From the NCBI GenBank assembly GCA_010093515.1, contig MU001674.1:1080219-1144218 (forward strand): 64,000 nucleotides of DNA, in the 5' to 3' direction. The translations under genes were made by a program, and so were the position numbers. The notes beneath the pieces were generated by a model. The model did not search any database. It saw nothing but the letters and a program-made list of their open reading frames with translations, and was not told where the DNA came from. Of the stretch, positions 45,286-57,200 are shown piece after piece. Numbering within the stretch: position 1 is the first letter of the stretch; every line of letters begins with the position of its first letter. This stretch comes from Lineolata rhizophorae (Eukaryota > Ascomycota > Dothideomycetes > Lineolatales > Lineolataceae).

Positions 45286-45704
45286 ATGGGCGACCAGAAA
45301 ACCGGCTGGAACGGCCGACCGTACACCATCACGACCTCTACCACGAGGTCGAATGTAAGTGTACTCTCGTAGCTTCGCTTTTCACAATCGTCATCTCTCC
45401 GGATAATCATTCCCTCGACTGATGGAGGGTTGTCGTCTAACTTCACAATGCCAAGGGCACTCACGTCTGCACCCGGGACTACGGCTCCAGCGCCTCCAAC
45501 CAAAATACCTACCACTATGCTAGAACGGGTCGCCGCTTCTAAGCAGCTCCTTAGCGACGCAAGTTAACCTCACTGTGGTTACCTAGCGATGGCAGCTACG
45601 GCTACAATAACCCCGACGCCAGCTGCTACCACAACAGTGGGCAGGGCACATCGGCCTTCAAGCCCCCTGGTGCTTCGCAGTATTACTACAGGTCCGACAA
45701 GTGA
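45286..45704 (+). CDS. Small Tyr/Asn/Gly-rich fungal protein, three exons
   Basis: Too split to appear as a long frame. Exon 1 (45286..45354) reads MGDQKTGWNGRPYTITTSTT and ends at GTAAGT. The 101-nt intron has TCTAAC and ends CCAAG. Exon 2 (45456..~45528) reads GTHVCTRDYGSSASNQNTYH. A second intron ends in ACCTAG. Exon 3 (45587..45704) reads DGSYGYNNPDASCYHNSG, then GQGTSAFKPPGASQYYYRSD and K before TGA. This pattern (xHYCSRDYGSS..., then DGSYYYxNPDGSxYYN) recalls small Tyr/Gly-rich proteins common in filamentous fungi whose role is unknown (from memory). The second donor is weak (AACGGGTCGCC) and, taken literally, puts exon 3 in another frame. Either splicing uses a site I cannot define or the gene is decaying. 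About 85 residues if intact. Confidence 0.55.
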
Positions 45705-46220
45705 ATGGCGTTGTCGCATCGTCCCCATCCACGGTAATACTGCCCACATATCGAAGCTAGGGCTTGGACAAGGACACGCTGCAGTGTGGGTAGGGTTGAC
45801 CAATTGCCGATCTCGAGAAAGGTATTGAGTGATAAGAACAAGATTGGGGTGGTTTGTGACCGCCTCGTAGGATTAGTGCACCCTGAAAATGCTACCAATA
45901 GAATCAAGTCTTTTGGCTCCTGCGAGTAATTGACCAAGGTAGCAAGTTTGCGAGATTTCTTCGTAATGGTTAAGGAATGTTTATATCTCGAATTACGAAT
46001 GATGCACCCAACACAACCCCAACGTCTGGCAAGATTGCCGTAGATATATTGTAGTCCTAATACCAGAAGGTATATACTTAAGTTTGAGTACGCTATATCA
46101 GAATCTAGCTCCTGCAACATGATACGCGGCTCACATTAAGGCACATGCTGCTTGCACAAAAGTAAAATCCCAACCCGGGTATCTCAATGCAAAAGAAGTA
46201 GCGGCAACGGTCTCTCCCAT
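45705..46220. other. Intergenic before the ALG6 3' end
   Basis: About 515 bp, AT-rich from 45830, containing the 3' ends of two convergent genes. No gene is seen. Confidence 0.4.
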
Positions 46221-48089
46221 CTATAACGACTTCTCCTTCTCTTTCTGATTCCCTGTATCCTTCCACCCTTCAAACAACCCGCTCCTCACCAGCAGCCCCC
46301 ACAAACACCACAAATAACACAGCCCAAACCCCGCCGTCCCTACCAACACATTCAGTACAATCCACAAATCCGGCTTCCCCTGTGGGGGTTCCACGCACGC
46401 TTCCAGCACATGCCACCCCAGCATTGCCGCGTACAACCCCGCATGCAGCGCTGTCGTGACCCAGCCCACCTCCGCCCCTGGTGATGCAGCAGATGCCGAC
46501 GCCTCCTTGCTCTCGCTCTTGCGATAGCACTCCCAGCTCCAGGGCGGCAGACCCAACAGCCAGCCCCACAAGCCGGTCAGAACGGCATACGGCACCGCCA
46601 GCCCATCCCGTCTCAGAAGCGGAAACATGGTCCACGCGCCAAGTATGTTCGCCAAGCCGACCCACGCCCGCACCGGGGGCGCTAAGCCACCTTCACCGCC
46701 TAGCAACAGTGACATGGGCAACAATGGTAGGATGACGTTCTTCTCGTGGACCTGGAAGGACGCGAGGAAGAAAGCCCAGGCCGTGGCTGCTAGGGCCCAT
46801 GGCAGGAGCCTACGGCTGGGGCGCAGAAAGAGCGTCATGCAGGGGGGTGTGATGAGTGTGGACGTGGCGAGGAGAGCCATGCGCTGCAGGACGGCCGAGG
46901 AATAGCGGGGGGAGAGCTTGTGGATCGAGTGGTGGAGGGCGCACCAGAGGTTGGCGACCTTGTCTTCGAAGAGGCCGCGCGCGAAGGGAAAGATGCGATG
47001 CACCGATTGTGCGAGCTGCAGTAGCAATGGGTAGTACCATGCGTCGGGTTTAGGATTGAAGGGGAGGGAGGAGAGGAGGGGCGGCGCCGGGAGGGAGGTG
47101 ATGCTGGTTGGGGCGGAGACGTAGGAGTGGTATGTGGCGCCGAGAAGGAGGGGGGCGAAAAGTGCCGTAAACGAGAGAATGGTGACAAGTCCAATTTTAA
47201 TCAGCCGTAGTATGTCCGGCCGTGGGAAGAGACAGACACCGAGCAGGTATGCAAAAATGGCGGGCGCGTAGAATAGCGCCATTTGTTTGAAGCCGAGAGC
47301 GCCAACGAAGAAGACGCTACCCCATAGGGCACGACGCGCGAGCATGCTGGACACGCTGCCGACTACTAGACCGAGCATCACTGTGTTGTATTGGAAGTGC
47401 CCGTGGTCAATCAGCATGGTGGCTGGCTGCATGAGAATGGCGAGGAGAGCAATTGAAGATTCCCATGAGTTCACGCCTTGCTGGAGGGAGTAGCGCCGCA
47501 GGAAGATCACTACAGCAGGGACGTAGATGAGGTATTCGGATATGAAAGCCGTGGCACGCATGAAGACTTTGAGGTCGGGATCGTCGAGGCCGCGGGAGGT
47601 ATAAAGGGCGAACCAGGAAGGATTGATGATGGCGCCGCTTGGGAAGAAAGTTAGCAACAGCTTCCGTGCCTGCTAGTGAAGTGTACCATCACTTACACCT
47701 TGCCCAACAGCCAGCTGTGGTAGGCAGTCAGGGGAGGGTAGTCCAGGCCCCACCATTCGAGGTCGTGGAAGTACCACTGCGTTATGGGGAGATGGGTAGT
47801 GATCTCCATCCAATGACGCTGGGCCTCAAAGTCGCCGTGCATGGGCGGAGACTGGAAACCTGCGAATCATCAGCTCGAGGTCTGGCAATTGAGTGCCAAA
47901 GGCTGACGCACCAGAGTAATCCCACATGGCCGTGGCCCACCTGAACAGGCCGGCGGCCATGAGGATCAGTGGCAGGACAATCCATTGGGACTCGCCTTTG
48001 GCGGGCCGCAGGAAGGAGACCAGGGGGAAGTGCGGCTGGTCGTCGTGCTTTCGTCTCCGGCGCGGCTTGTGCGATGATGGAGGCGCCAT
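46221..48089 (-). CDS. alg6: Dolichyl-P-Glc:Man9GlcNAc2-PP-dolichol alpha-1,3-glucosyltransferase
   Basis: Exons 48089..47912, 47859..47697 and 47637..46221, 585 residues. Introns of 52 nt and 59 nt begin GTGCGT and GTAAGT. Alg6 adds the first glucose to the lipid-linked N-glycan precursor on the luminal side of the ER. Visible: a basic cytosolic N-terminus (HKPRRRRK); first membrane span [20 protein letters not shown]; the acidic luminal motif [13 protein letters not shown] with [20 protein letters not shown] crossing exon 2, the hallmark of the Alg6/Alg8 family; then [29 protein letters not shown] and [20 protein letters not shown]. About eleven hydrophobic segments are present. [21 protein letters not shown] and the HEKxVL motif favour Alg6 over Alg8. 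The C-terminus is Lys/Glu-rich and cytosolic. Confidence 0.93.
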
Positions 48090-49002
48090 GACGGCACCGG
48101 GAACACGTCTCGCACGTGCGGTACAGAAGACGCGGAGCAGAGCGGCAGGACGATCTCCGGACTTTGGCAGGGGCGTTCTCCAAGTGTCCGGCTCTGCAGG
48201 CGGTGAGCGAACGCGCCTCGCTCTATGGGTGAGGCCCAAGCTCCTCGCACGAGGTCGGGCAATACGCTAACCCAAAACAAGGAAGGCTCGGCCCGTCTCG
48301 GCAAAGGCGGTGAAAAGAATTTCGCAAAATTTCGGCTGCCACAAAAACCTTTTTCGCCAGCCGCCGTTTCTCCAACCCTTCATCTCTCCACCACGGCGCG
48401 CACCGTTCTTTGCACGCGCACTTCTCGACTCACTTCCATCGCACGCGCTTTCGCAGAGGCTGCGAAGGCGATCAGAGGGCTCTTTGAAACGCTGCTTTTG
48501 AAGGTGCAGCTGCTTGTCGCGAGTCCGTCATCGGCTCTTGTGTCGCAGCTCCAGCTGGTTCCTCGGTTAGTTCAGAATCTTTGGGCAACACAGCAACGCG
48601 CGCTCTTTCTCCGAGCGTTCAGTGGGCGTCCGTCCGTGGGCTTGTGGGCTGCAGTCGGCTTTTTGATACCTGTCACAGTCTGATCGGGTTGCCTTGGGCT
48701 TTTGTGGGAACACGCCGCCCGTGGGGTTGCCTATCAGCGTGCTGTGCGGGCTTGGGAGACTTGACTTGTTGGCTTTATCTTCCTGCGTGGGTTATCGAGT
48801 GATCGACACCTGTGGGCTTACCGTACATTGAGTGCACCTGAGGGCTCCATATTCTTAACTTCGTCCACTTTAAGGCTCGCCTCGCTAGTGGCGCCTTGTG
48901 GGAAGTTCGTGGCATAGCTACTTCGCATTATTGTTCTATCTGGCATACATTTCGTTGGCTGGCTAATTACTGACGTCTGATTTTCATAGATCATAAATCA
49001 AG
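48090..49002. promoter_or_regulatory. Divergent promoter region ALG6/NSR1
   Basis: 913 bp between outward-facing starts. The NSR1 side (48680-49002) is T-rich with a probable leader intron: TCTGAT and CATAG motifs lie shortly before AAATCAAGATGGC. The frame 48225-48683 is not supported as a gene. Confidence 0.45.
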
Positions 49003-50795
49003 ATGGCAAAGGAGAAGGTCAAGACCGTTGTTTCCCATAAGAACGGCGTCGCCTCCAAGGGCAAGACGTCTGTCAAGGAGGGTCGCGTCACCAAGCCGGC
49101 TCAGAAACCCAAGGCCAAGGCCAAGGAGATAGCAAAATCTGCTGCCAAAGTTGCCGTTGAGAATCCCAAGAAGAGCAAGAAGGTCAAGGAGCCGACTCCC
49201 GAACCTGAGAGCGACTCCGAGAGCGATTCCGAGAGCGACGCTAGCACCTCCAGCTCGTCGGCCTCTAGCGATGCGGAGTCCGATTCTGATGTCGATATGA
49301 AGAATGCGGCCAAGACCAATGGTTCTGCAAAGACCAAGGCTAAGCCTGCTGCTGATTCCAGCGCTGAGGACAGCAGCGAGAGCGAGAGCGACAGCGAGGA
49401 GAGCGCAGCCGATAGCGATAGTGAAGTGTCCGATTCGGATGTATCTGAGGCTGGCGACAAGATCAATGGCAAGGCCAAGGCAAAGGGCAATGGTCCTGCG
49501 CCAAAGGCTGTTGCTAAGTCCTCCGACTCCGAGGTTTCCGACTCGGTTAGTTCGGATGAGGTTGATAGTGGAGCGACTACTTCCGACGAGAGTGCCAGCA
49601 GCGATTCGGACTCTGATTCCGAGGTCGACGTTGAGTCTACGGCGAAGCCGAAGGCAACGAAGACAAACGGCGCGGCAAAGGAGATTGATGTTACCGCGGT
49701 TAGTTTTAGCCTTCCTTTTCGTGTCTTCATCTTTTTCGAGCTACCCTCCAACAGCAGCGTGTGGGCACCCCCGCTCTTCCTGGCCGAGTTTCTGATGATA
49801 CCTAGCTGTCCGCTTCCGAGTCTGACGACTCTGCCAGCTCTGAGTCTGATTCTGAGGATTCCGATGCGAGATCCGATAGCGAGAGCGACGAAGATGTTCC
49901 TTCAAAAAAGCGCAAGGCTGCCCTCGCAGCAACTCCTGTCACCAAGAAGACGAAGACTGAGGAACCCACCAGCCCTAGCACCGGCACAACGGTCTTGTTC
50001 GTCGGCAATCTGAGCTTCAATGTGGACGAAGATTGGCTCCGTGACGAGTTCAAGGAGTACGGCGAAATTAAAGGCGTTCGTGTCATCTATGACCGGGAGA
50101 CTCAGCGTCATAAGGGGTTCGTGTCATGTTGTCCTTTTGTTTATGATCAAATACTAAGTCACAATAGCTTTGCCTACGTCGAGTTCGCGGACGCTGTCAG
50201 TGCCCAGAGGGCGCATGAGAGCAAAAAGGACGCTGAGATTGATGGACGCCCTATCAATCTCGACTTCAGCAATAACGCCAACCGTACTCCCAAGGAAACT
50301 TCGAACTCACGTGCGCAGCGGTACGGTGACCGGGAGAGTAACCCGGCCGAGACTCTATTCGTCGGGAACATCTCCTTCGACGCTTCCCAAGACATGATTG
50401 GCGAGGCGTTTGGCGCCTACGGTAATGTCCTCAGCGTTCGCTTGCCCACGGATCCCGCTACGGGCAGCCTGAAGGGCTTCGGCTACGTTCAATTCTCGTC
50501 CATCGAGGAGGCCACAGAGGCGAAGAACAACTTGAATGGCAGCCCTATTGCGGGACGTCCCCTGCGTCTAGACTTCGCAGGCCCCAAGAAGTTTGACGAC
50601 AATGGTTTCGGCGGTGGTCGGGGCGGTGGCCGCGGTGGCCGTGGTGGCGGCCGTGGTGGTCGTGGTGGCTTCGGCGACCGCGGTGGCCGTGGTGGTGGTC
50701 GCGGTGGGCGTGGCGGCCGCGGCGGCCGCGGCGGCAATGCCTCGACCAACCGTGGTGGCTTTGGCGATTTCAAAGGCTCCAAGATCACCTTTTGA
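49003..50795 (+). CDS. nsr1: Nucleolin-like nucleolar protein, two RRMs and GGRGG tail
   Basis: Exons 49003..49698, 49806..50116 and 50168..50795, 544 residues. The Nsr1/Gar2/nucleolin family acts in pre-rRNA processing and 40S assembly in the nucleolus. The first ~285 residues are a Lys-rich start followed by alternating acidic Ser blocks (ESDSESDSESD, SDSEVSDSDVSE), typical casein-kinase-2 substrate regions, and a KKRK basic patch. RRM1 (TTVLFVGNLSFNVDEDWLRD; RNP1 KGFAYVEF) spans about 294-370 and RRM2 (ETLFVGNISFDASQDMIGEA; RNP1 KGFGYVQF) about 397-472. The tail is repeated GGRGGG/RGG with a final STNRGGFGDFKGSKITF. Intron 2 (51 nt, GTTCGT...TACTAAG...AATAG) interrupts the RNP1 motif of RRM1, is a multiple of three and lacks stops. 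Confidence 0.94.
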
Positions 50796-53700
50796 GTGAC
50801 CTTTGGCTGGAGGATAAGTTACCAGCACGACGGGTTGAGAGCTGAACAGTTTCCTCTGGTAATTTTTTCTTATATTCCTTGTGGGGTTTAGCTGCAATGT
50901 TTTCTTGCTCTATGGTTCGCGATTAGGTAGCTTTGAGACAGGCAGCTTTGCAGCACAGCATGTGGAGCTAAGCCGAGGGAGAGTAATACTTGATGCAAGT
51001 CAGTCCTCAGAAGTCACTGCTTAACAGAAGGCGGAAGGATCTCCCAGGAACCATATCTGTAATGCTTCTCCTGTTTGCGCTTTCAATCCCCTAAAAGTTC
51101 GACTGCACCAGGCTTTCAATTAATTCTGTCCGTAATGTTCCCTCACTTGACGGTCATAGCCTGCTAGTACGCGAGTGCTCGCATATAGGTAAATGACTGT
51201 TCTCTCTGGTAGTACACCGGTAAATATGCTGGAGTAGACGGGCTCTCAATCATTATTCTCATCATGATTTTTTTGCCATTGGTTATGGTGATATACAAAA
51301 TGCGGACGAGGATATCTTAGCCAGCCGGGGTGACACCGAACTAGGTGTACCACTGTATCTCATTGAAGCTTGGACACACACGCCTTGTTCCCAAGACCAC
51401 GGAGCCTTTCGTCCCTGTCAATCGTATCGCTTGAGTACCCCCATTGTCGGGACTAAAGCATGTGACTGTGACACAATTCAAGAAGCTCCTGCTTGCCGAC
51501 CCAACAGGGGCTCGTGTATTAGATCTAGGATCTTGATTATTGGTAACGATGGCATGGTCAACGGCCCTTGTGCTACACTCTAAACCATGGAATTCCTAGG
51601 AGTCTTGTCGCAGCAAGGTCTACACTATTAGTTTGCTAGGTAGCACTGCTAGCTAGTGGACAAGGAATCGAGGCTTTCCTTTCGCCCACTCTTCAACCCA
51701 GAATACCTATGTAGCTATGTGCAAGAGAAAATCCGGACAGTGAACAAGGGATTGACATATGCAGCAACGGCATGGTTATGAGACATTGACCAAGCCTCTC
51801 CTAAAACTTTCGTAAAATTGAGAATGTTTGCTCCTTTGTAAGTTTTTTTTATTTCTTTTTTAAAGTCAAGCTCTAGAGGAGTTTGGGGGTGGGGTACCCG
51901 TTATGCGCTTTCACGTGTTGGAACGCCCTGGTGTGGTGTAGGTAGATAGCTCGGAGCTGGGACCGTGACATCATTGCCGGCCGTCAGACAAAGGGCCGCC
52001 AGCGCGAGACCTAGCACTCCCGTTCCTAAACCTGCTTCGTCGTGCATTGGCCGGCTACGGGGAAGCCAGGCCGTTGCACTAAGTTTGGTTCCATAAAGTT
52101 TCTCCGCTTTGTTCCATCGGGTAAATTCTCCGTTAAAGTGGACTCTGCGACACATGGGGCACGCCCGCATTCGACCTGGAAGATGCAAGTTGCTTGCAGC
52201 AACTTTGGGACATGTGAGAAATAGATATTTGATCCCTGAGTCAATTTGCCGGTACACCATCGAAGCATAATGCGCGCGACTGTCTCCTGACGGTGCGCCG
52301 CACACGGTAGGTACCTACCAGGTACCTACCTACCTAGGTAGGTCCTCGAGAAAGTGGCCATATGTGCGGCTCTGACGTCATCGATCCACCGGCCGCTCAA
52401 CGTCGGGGACTTGTCCGAGACACCCTCTCAAATTTCCACCTTAAGCAACTCCGCGCTTGTCCCAGGCCTCACGCTTTGAACTCAGGACCTACCAGTAGGC
52501 AAAGTTCCTACACAGTGTGGCTCTTGAGTTCGCACTTTTGTTCCGGGTCATTCTGGACCCTTCTTTCTCGAGCCCTATTCAGGGTCCAACGTGGAATGGC
52601 AGAACGGCATGGGAAGGTTCACGATTTGCACCATGCACGGTCTTGCCTGGGCTGCCATGTCCTACGCTGCGCTTATCGTTGCCGGTTAATTCAACAGCCA
52701 CTAGGAAGTTCAGGACGCAAATGTTCAGGCACGGCCTGGGTAGAGCGCGATCGCCGGGCTGCTGCGATCGAAGTGCTGACCTTGTGGCGCTCCGCCGCGG
52801 AGCTGCCGGTGCGTTGATGTAAAGCCACTATCGGGAAGCCGGCTCCGCTTTCCCCGGCGAGGCTGGAACCCGTCGATGACGCGCGCAGGAGCCTCTTGGC
52901 CCCGTCCGAAGAAGCCAAAGAGGAAGAGGAGCATGGGCAGCGTGGGGTTGCGTTGCGTGGCCTTATTTTCCGCGACCCGCCCTCGGCGGCCCCCGGTCGA
53001 CATGAACTACGACCAACGGGTGATGTGCACTTGGGCGGGCGGATCGGCGGCCATCCTGGCCGTTGCAGGCCGCGGGCAGCCACAGGTGTGGATGGGGCAT
53101 GACGACGCCCGCCAACTTTTTCCTGGCATAGCTCATGTCGATCGGCGCATTAAACTGTGGCGGGTGCGAGCGCACAGGCGCTAAGCTGATTTTGCTAGGG
53201 CGGCCGACGTCGTCCTATCCGAGAAGCCTTACGGTCCAACCGTCTCCGTGAGATGACAGCGCCCAGAAAGCAAGCAATTACCCGTCCGTTCACGTTACAA
53301 GTTTTGCCGACCATGAGTGCAGCGGGAAATCCGTTGTACGACTCAACAAGACCTTGTCTAGACGAAAACGGCAGCAAAATGATATTATCTCGTGTAAGGT
53401 TGTCTCGTCTGCGAGGGAAGGAGACCTTTCAAGGTTGAGCTCCGATCGTTTCTGTAGAGCTTTCCAGAAAGGAATCAGGCCGGCGAGTGACTTGCGGGTT
53501 GCGAGCCTGAGTGGCTAGTCTTGCATATCGCCCGCCGAGCTGTGAACGATCATCAGTATTCCGCTCTACGCGGTTCAGTAATTGGCCAGCTCGATCGGGT
53601 ACGACAGTAAGTATAACGGTCCGTTCAGTCATATTATCGAGGGTACGGGCAATCCTGTATGGCTCTTCCCATCGTCGATTGGTAGATTGCGCGGCAGGCA

Positions 53701-54201
53701 TTGGCCTCCCGCCTGCGGCACACACCCCAGCCACACTTCCCTCGTGCGGCGCTACCTAGGCCGCCCCGGTTTCATCACGCAGCCCCGCGGCGAGGCTTGA
53801 GCTTGTGACGCAATGTTGACCTCCCAGAAGGCCCATCGGCACAACAGCATCGTCCTCGCGGGCAGCTGGAACCGCGTCAAAACTTGATTCCCGCCTCTCA
53901 TGAGCTGCAGGGGGGTGTTTGGCCGGGGGTTCTCGGGCAGCGGGCCCCTCTGTGCCACACAAGGAGGCCCCCTGGTGATGCGTACCTATGGGTGCCAGGT
54001 AGCAGAAGCATACCTAGATAGCGAAGCTACGTCATAATCAGAGCTTTCTCTAGACCGAGCTTGATCGTCATGGCCCGCTCTGGGAGTACGCATTTATTTG
54101 CTATAACCTCCCCGCCACTGGCAAAGGAAAGCTCCCTCCTCAATTTCACTTTTAATGCTCATAATTCTCATATGTCGTCTAAGTCTCAAGAGAGCCTTTG
54201 A
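50796..54201. other. Long intergenic region
   Basis: About 3.4 kb with no gene I can support. 50796-51900 is mixed-composition DNA with stops in all frames. 52300-52345 holds clustered GGTAGGTACCTACC palindromes (listed). 52350-53960 is GC-rich and gives short frames on both strands without domains. 54100-54201 is the promoter of the LEA-like gene. Confidence 0.45.
52306..52345. repeat. Palindromic CCTA/TAGG repeat cluster
   Basis: GGTAGGTACCTACC, CAGGTACCTACC and TACCTAGGTAGG follow each other, forming overlapping perfect palindromes around GGTACC and CCTAGG. Similar TACCTA words occur at 40425 and 41110, and GGTA units at 63903-63922. These look like simple-sequence or hairpin-forming DNA and are not telomeric. 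Confidence 0.8.
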
Positions 54202-57200
54202 ATGAGCTCCGACCCCCACAATCTTGACAACCCTTCGACATACACATACTACTCTTTCCCCGCCACACCCAGTAGAAATTCTCCAAATCGATCAAGGAGT
54301 AGCAGATCATCCACCCCACGCACATCCCGCCAGCACAGCACCATGCCGTCACCAGCAGCTGGCAAGGCAGGTGACGCCCCGCGCACTCCAACCAAGCTCG
54401 GCCGCAAAGGCGGGCAAGCTGCCGCCGGCTCAGCATCCAAATTGGGTCAGTCAGCCAAGGGTGCTGCATCCCAAGCTCAGAAAGCGCCTGAGCAAGCCAC
54501 ATCAAAGGCCTCCGAGGTCGCAGAGAAGAGCCCGCAGCTTCCTCCGCGGCCAGGACCTGAGGAAGCCAAACGCAAGGTTTCTCAGCCGAGCGAACTAGAG
54601 GAGCAGGAACCGATGCCCGTGGACGAGCCCGAGGAGGCCGTTTCGGGTGCCCAGGAACAGTCCGAAGGACTTTCTAGCGAAGTCGAAGACACCGGCGACG
54701 ATGCGACCGAGAAGGCCGGTGACATCGGCGAGGAGGGCGAGGAGACCGAGGATACGGAGGAAGGTGCTCAGCAGACCGGTCGCGGCCTGTTGAGCGGCGC
54801 CAAGGGTCTCGCAGACCGCGCCTCCAGCATGACTGGCAACGCGAAGCAGGATCCGCAGAAGCCTCTCGGCGATGTGAAGGAGACCGCCGAGGAGACGACC
54901 AACGGCGCCAAGGAGACTGTTCAGGATACGGTGGGCGGCGCGGAGGAAGAGGCCGGAGATGCAGCGGAGAAGGCAAAGGGCGCAGTAGAGGATACGACAG
55001 GCCAGGAGCTCCCGAATATGCCCGATCTGTCAGTCCTTAAGGGCCTTGAAGTCGACGAGGAAGGCCTCATTCACGACGAGAGCGGCCGCGCGATCGGCAA
55101 ACTGGTCGAAGGTGACGCCGAGGACCTTGTCGGCTACCAGATCGGCGACGATGGTGAGATCCTGGACGACGACGGCGATCTCGTCGGCCGCTGCGAGCTG
55201 CTACCCGAGACGGCTCAGGAGCAGATCGAGAAGGCCAAGGCCGAGGCCGAGGGCGTCACCGACGGCGAGCTCAAGCTTCCGGACATCTCGATTCTCGAGG
55301 GTCTCACAGTTGACCCCACCGGCATGGTTCTGAACGACGACGGCGACTTTGTTGGCCAGCTCATGGAAGGTGACCCGTCGGAGCTCAAGGGCAAGGTTTT
55401 CAATGCTAAGGGCGAAATCCTCGACGACGAAGGAAACGTCATTGGGCGCGCTAGAGTGCACCCCGACGCTGCGGCGCTCGTCGACAAGGCCGAGCAAGCC
55501 GAAGAGCAGCTACCGGACGGTGTAGGCGTCGACGGTGTCCCGGAAACCGCCGAAGGTGCCGAGGGCCAAGTTGACGGCGTCAAGGACACCTTAGAAGGCG
55601 CGGCCCCCGAAGGTGCCGTTCCGGAGGGCGCTCTTCCAGAGGATGTCGAGTTGCCAGGCCTCGGCGCTCTTCAGGGCAAGTCCATCAACGAAGCCGGTGA
55701 GGTCGTCGACTCTGAAGGCGACGTTCTCGCTCGTCTCGCTGAGGGCGACGTCGACGATCTAAAGGGTCTCACTCTCAACGATAAGGGTGAGGTCGTGGAT
55801 AGCGATGGTAACGTCCTCGGTAAAGTCGAACTTGCCGACGGTGCGGCGGACAAGCTGAAGGAAGTTGCCAGTCAGCTTCCTCTCGACCTACGCATTCTTG
55901 ACGGCCTCAAGGTCAATAAGAAGGGCAAGGTTTTGGACGAGGAGGGTGAACCGATTGGCGAGCTTGTCGAGGGCGACGTTAAGGAGGCGGCGGGCAAGTT
56001 CGTCAACAGCAACGGCGAGGTGCTCGATAAGTCCGGCAACGTCATTGGTCGGGTTCAAATCGTGCCCGGCGAGGCTGCCACCAATGCTGCGGCGGCCCTC
56101 AAAGAACGCCTTGCCGAGGCCGAGGAAGCGGTTCCCGCGGAGCCGAAGCTGGAGATCCCGGACCTCGATATCCTGGACGGTCTCAAGGTCAACAAGAAGG
56201 GCCAGATCCTGAACGAGGATGGCGAGCCTATTGGCGAGCTTGTTGATGGCGATCTCAAGCAATGCGCCGGCAAGAAGGTCAATGACAAGGGCGAAGTCCT
56301 TGACAAGGACGGCAACGTCATCGGCAGGGTTAAAACACTTCCTCAGGAGGTTGAGGCTGCTGCTGAGGAGGCCGGAGAGGGCGCGGAGGAAGCTGCCGAG
56401 GCCGCCGCCGAGGATGCTGAAGGCGCCGCCGAAGAGGTTGAAGAGGCTGCCGAGGAAGCCGGCGACCAGCTTCCGGACCTTTCCGTCCTCAACGGACTTA
56501 CCGTCAACAAGGCCGGCAAGCTCATCGATGCCAACGGCACTGTTGTTGGCGAGCTTGTAGAGGGTGACGCCAAGAAACTTTCCAAGTCTGGCGTCACCTG
56601 CGATGCGGAGGGCAAGTTCTGGGACAACAAGGGTCACGTGATTGGTCGTGCCCAGACTGTCCCGGTCGAAGAGCCCGAGGAAGAAGCGCCCTTCGCTGGC
56701 CTTGAAGGCCTCATTGTTGTCAAGGGCGGCTATGTCCAGGACGAGAATGGTATCACTGTCGGTCAAGTTGTTGAAGGTGATCCGAAGAAGCTCGTCGGGC
56801 GCGCCGTTGACGAGGACGGCGACATCATCGACAAGAAGGGCACCGTTGTCGGCCATGCCGAGCGCGTTGAGGAAGAAGAGGAGCCAGAGGAGGAGCCCGT
56901 CGACATGTCTTTCCTCGCCGGCAAGACCGTCAACAAGCAAGGCAACGTCATCGGCGACGAGGGAGTACCCGTTGCGCGCCTTGTTGAGGGCTCTCCGAAG
57001 GACCTCGCCGGCCGCAAGCTTGACGACATGGGCCAGATCTGGAATGATTCTGGCAAGGTTATCGGCCGCATCGAGCTAATCCCGGAGGCTGAGCGCGAGG
57101 CCAAGCCGGAGGGTCCCTTCGCTGGTCTTCAAGGTCTCCGTGTCGTGCCTGACGGCAAGATCGCTGATGAGGATGAGAACATCGTCGGTGAGATCGTGGA

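Noticed and set aside
55888-56940. 350-codon minus-strand frame, and others at 57129-58146, opposite the LEA-like gene
   Set aside because: They inherit periodicity from the repeats on the plus strand; no start context or domain.
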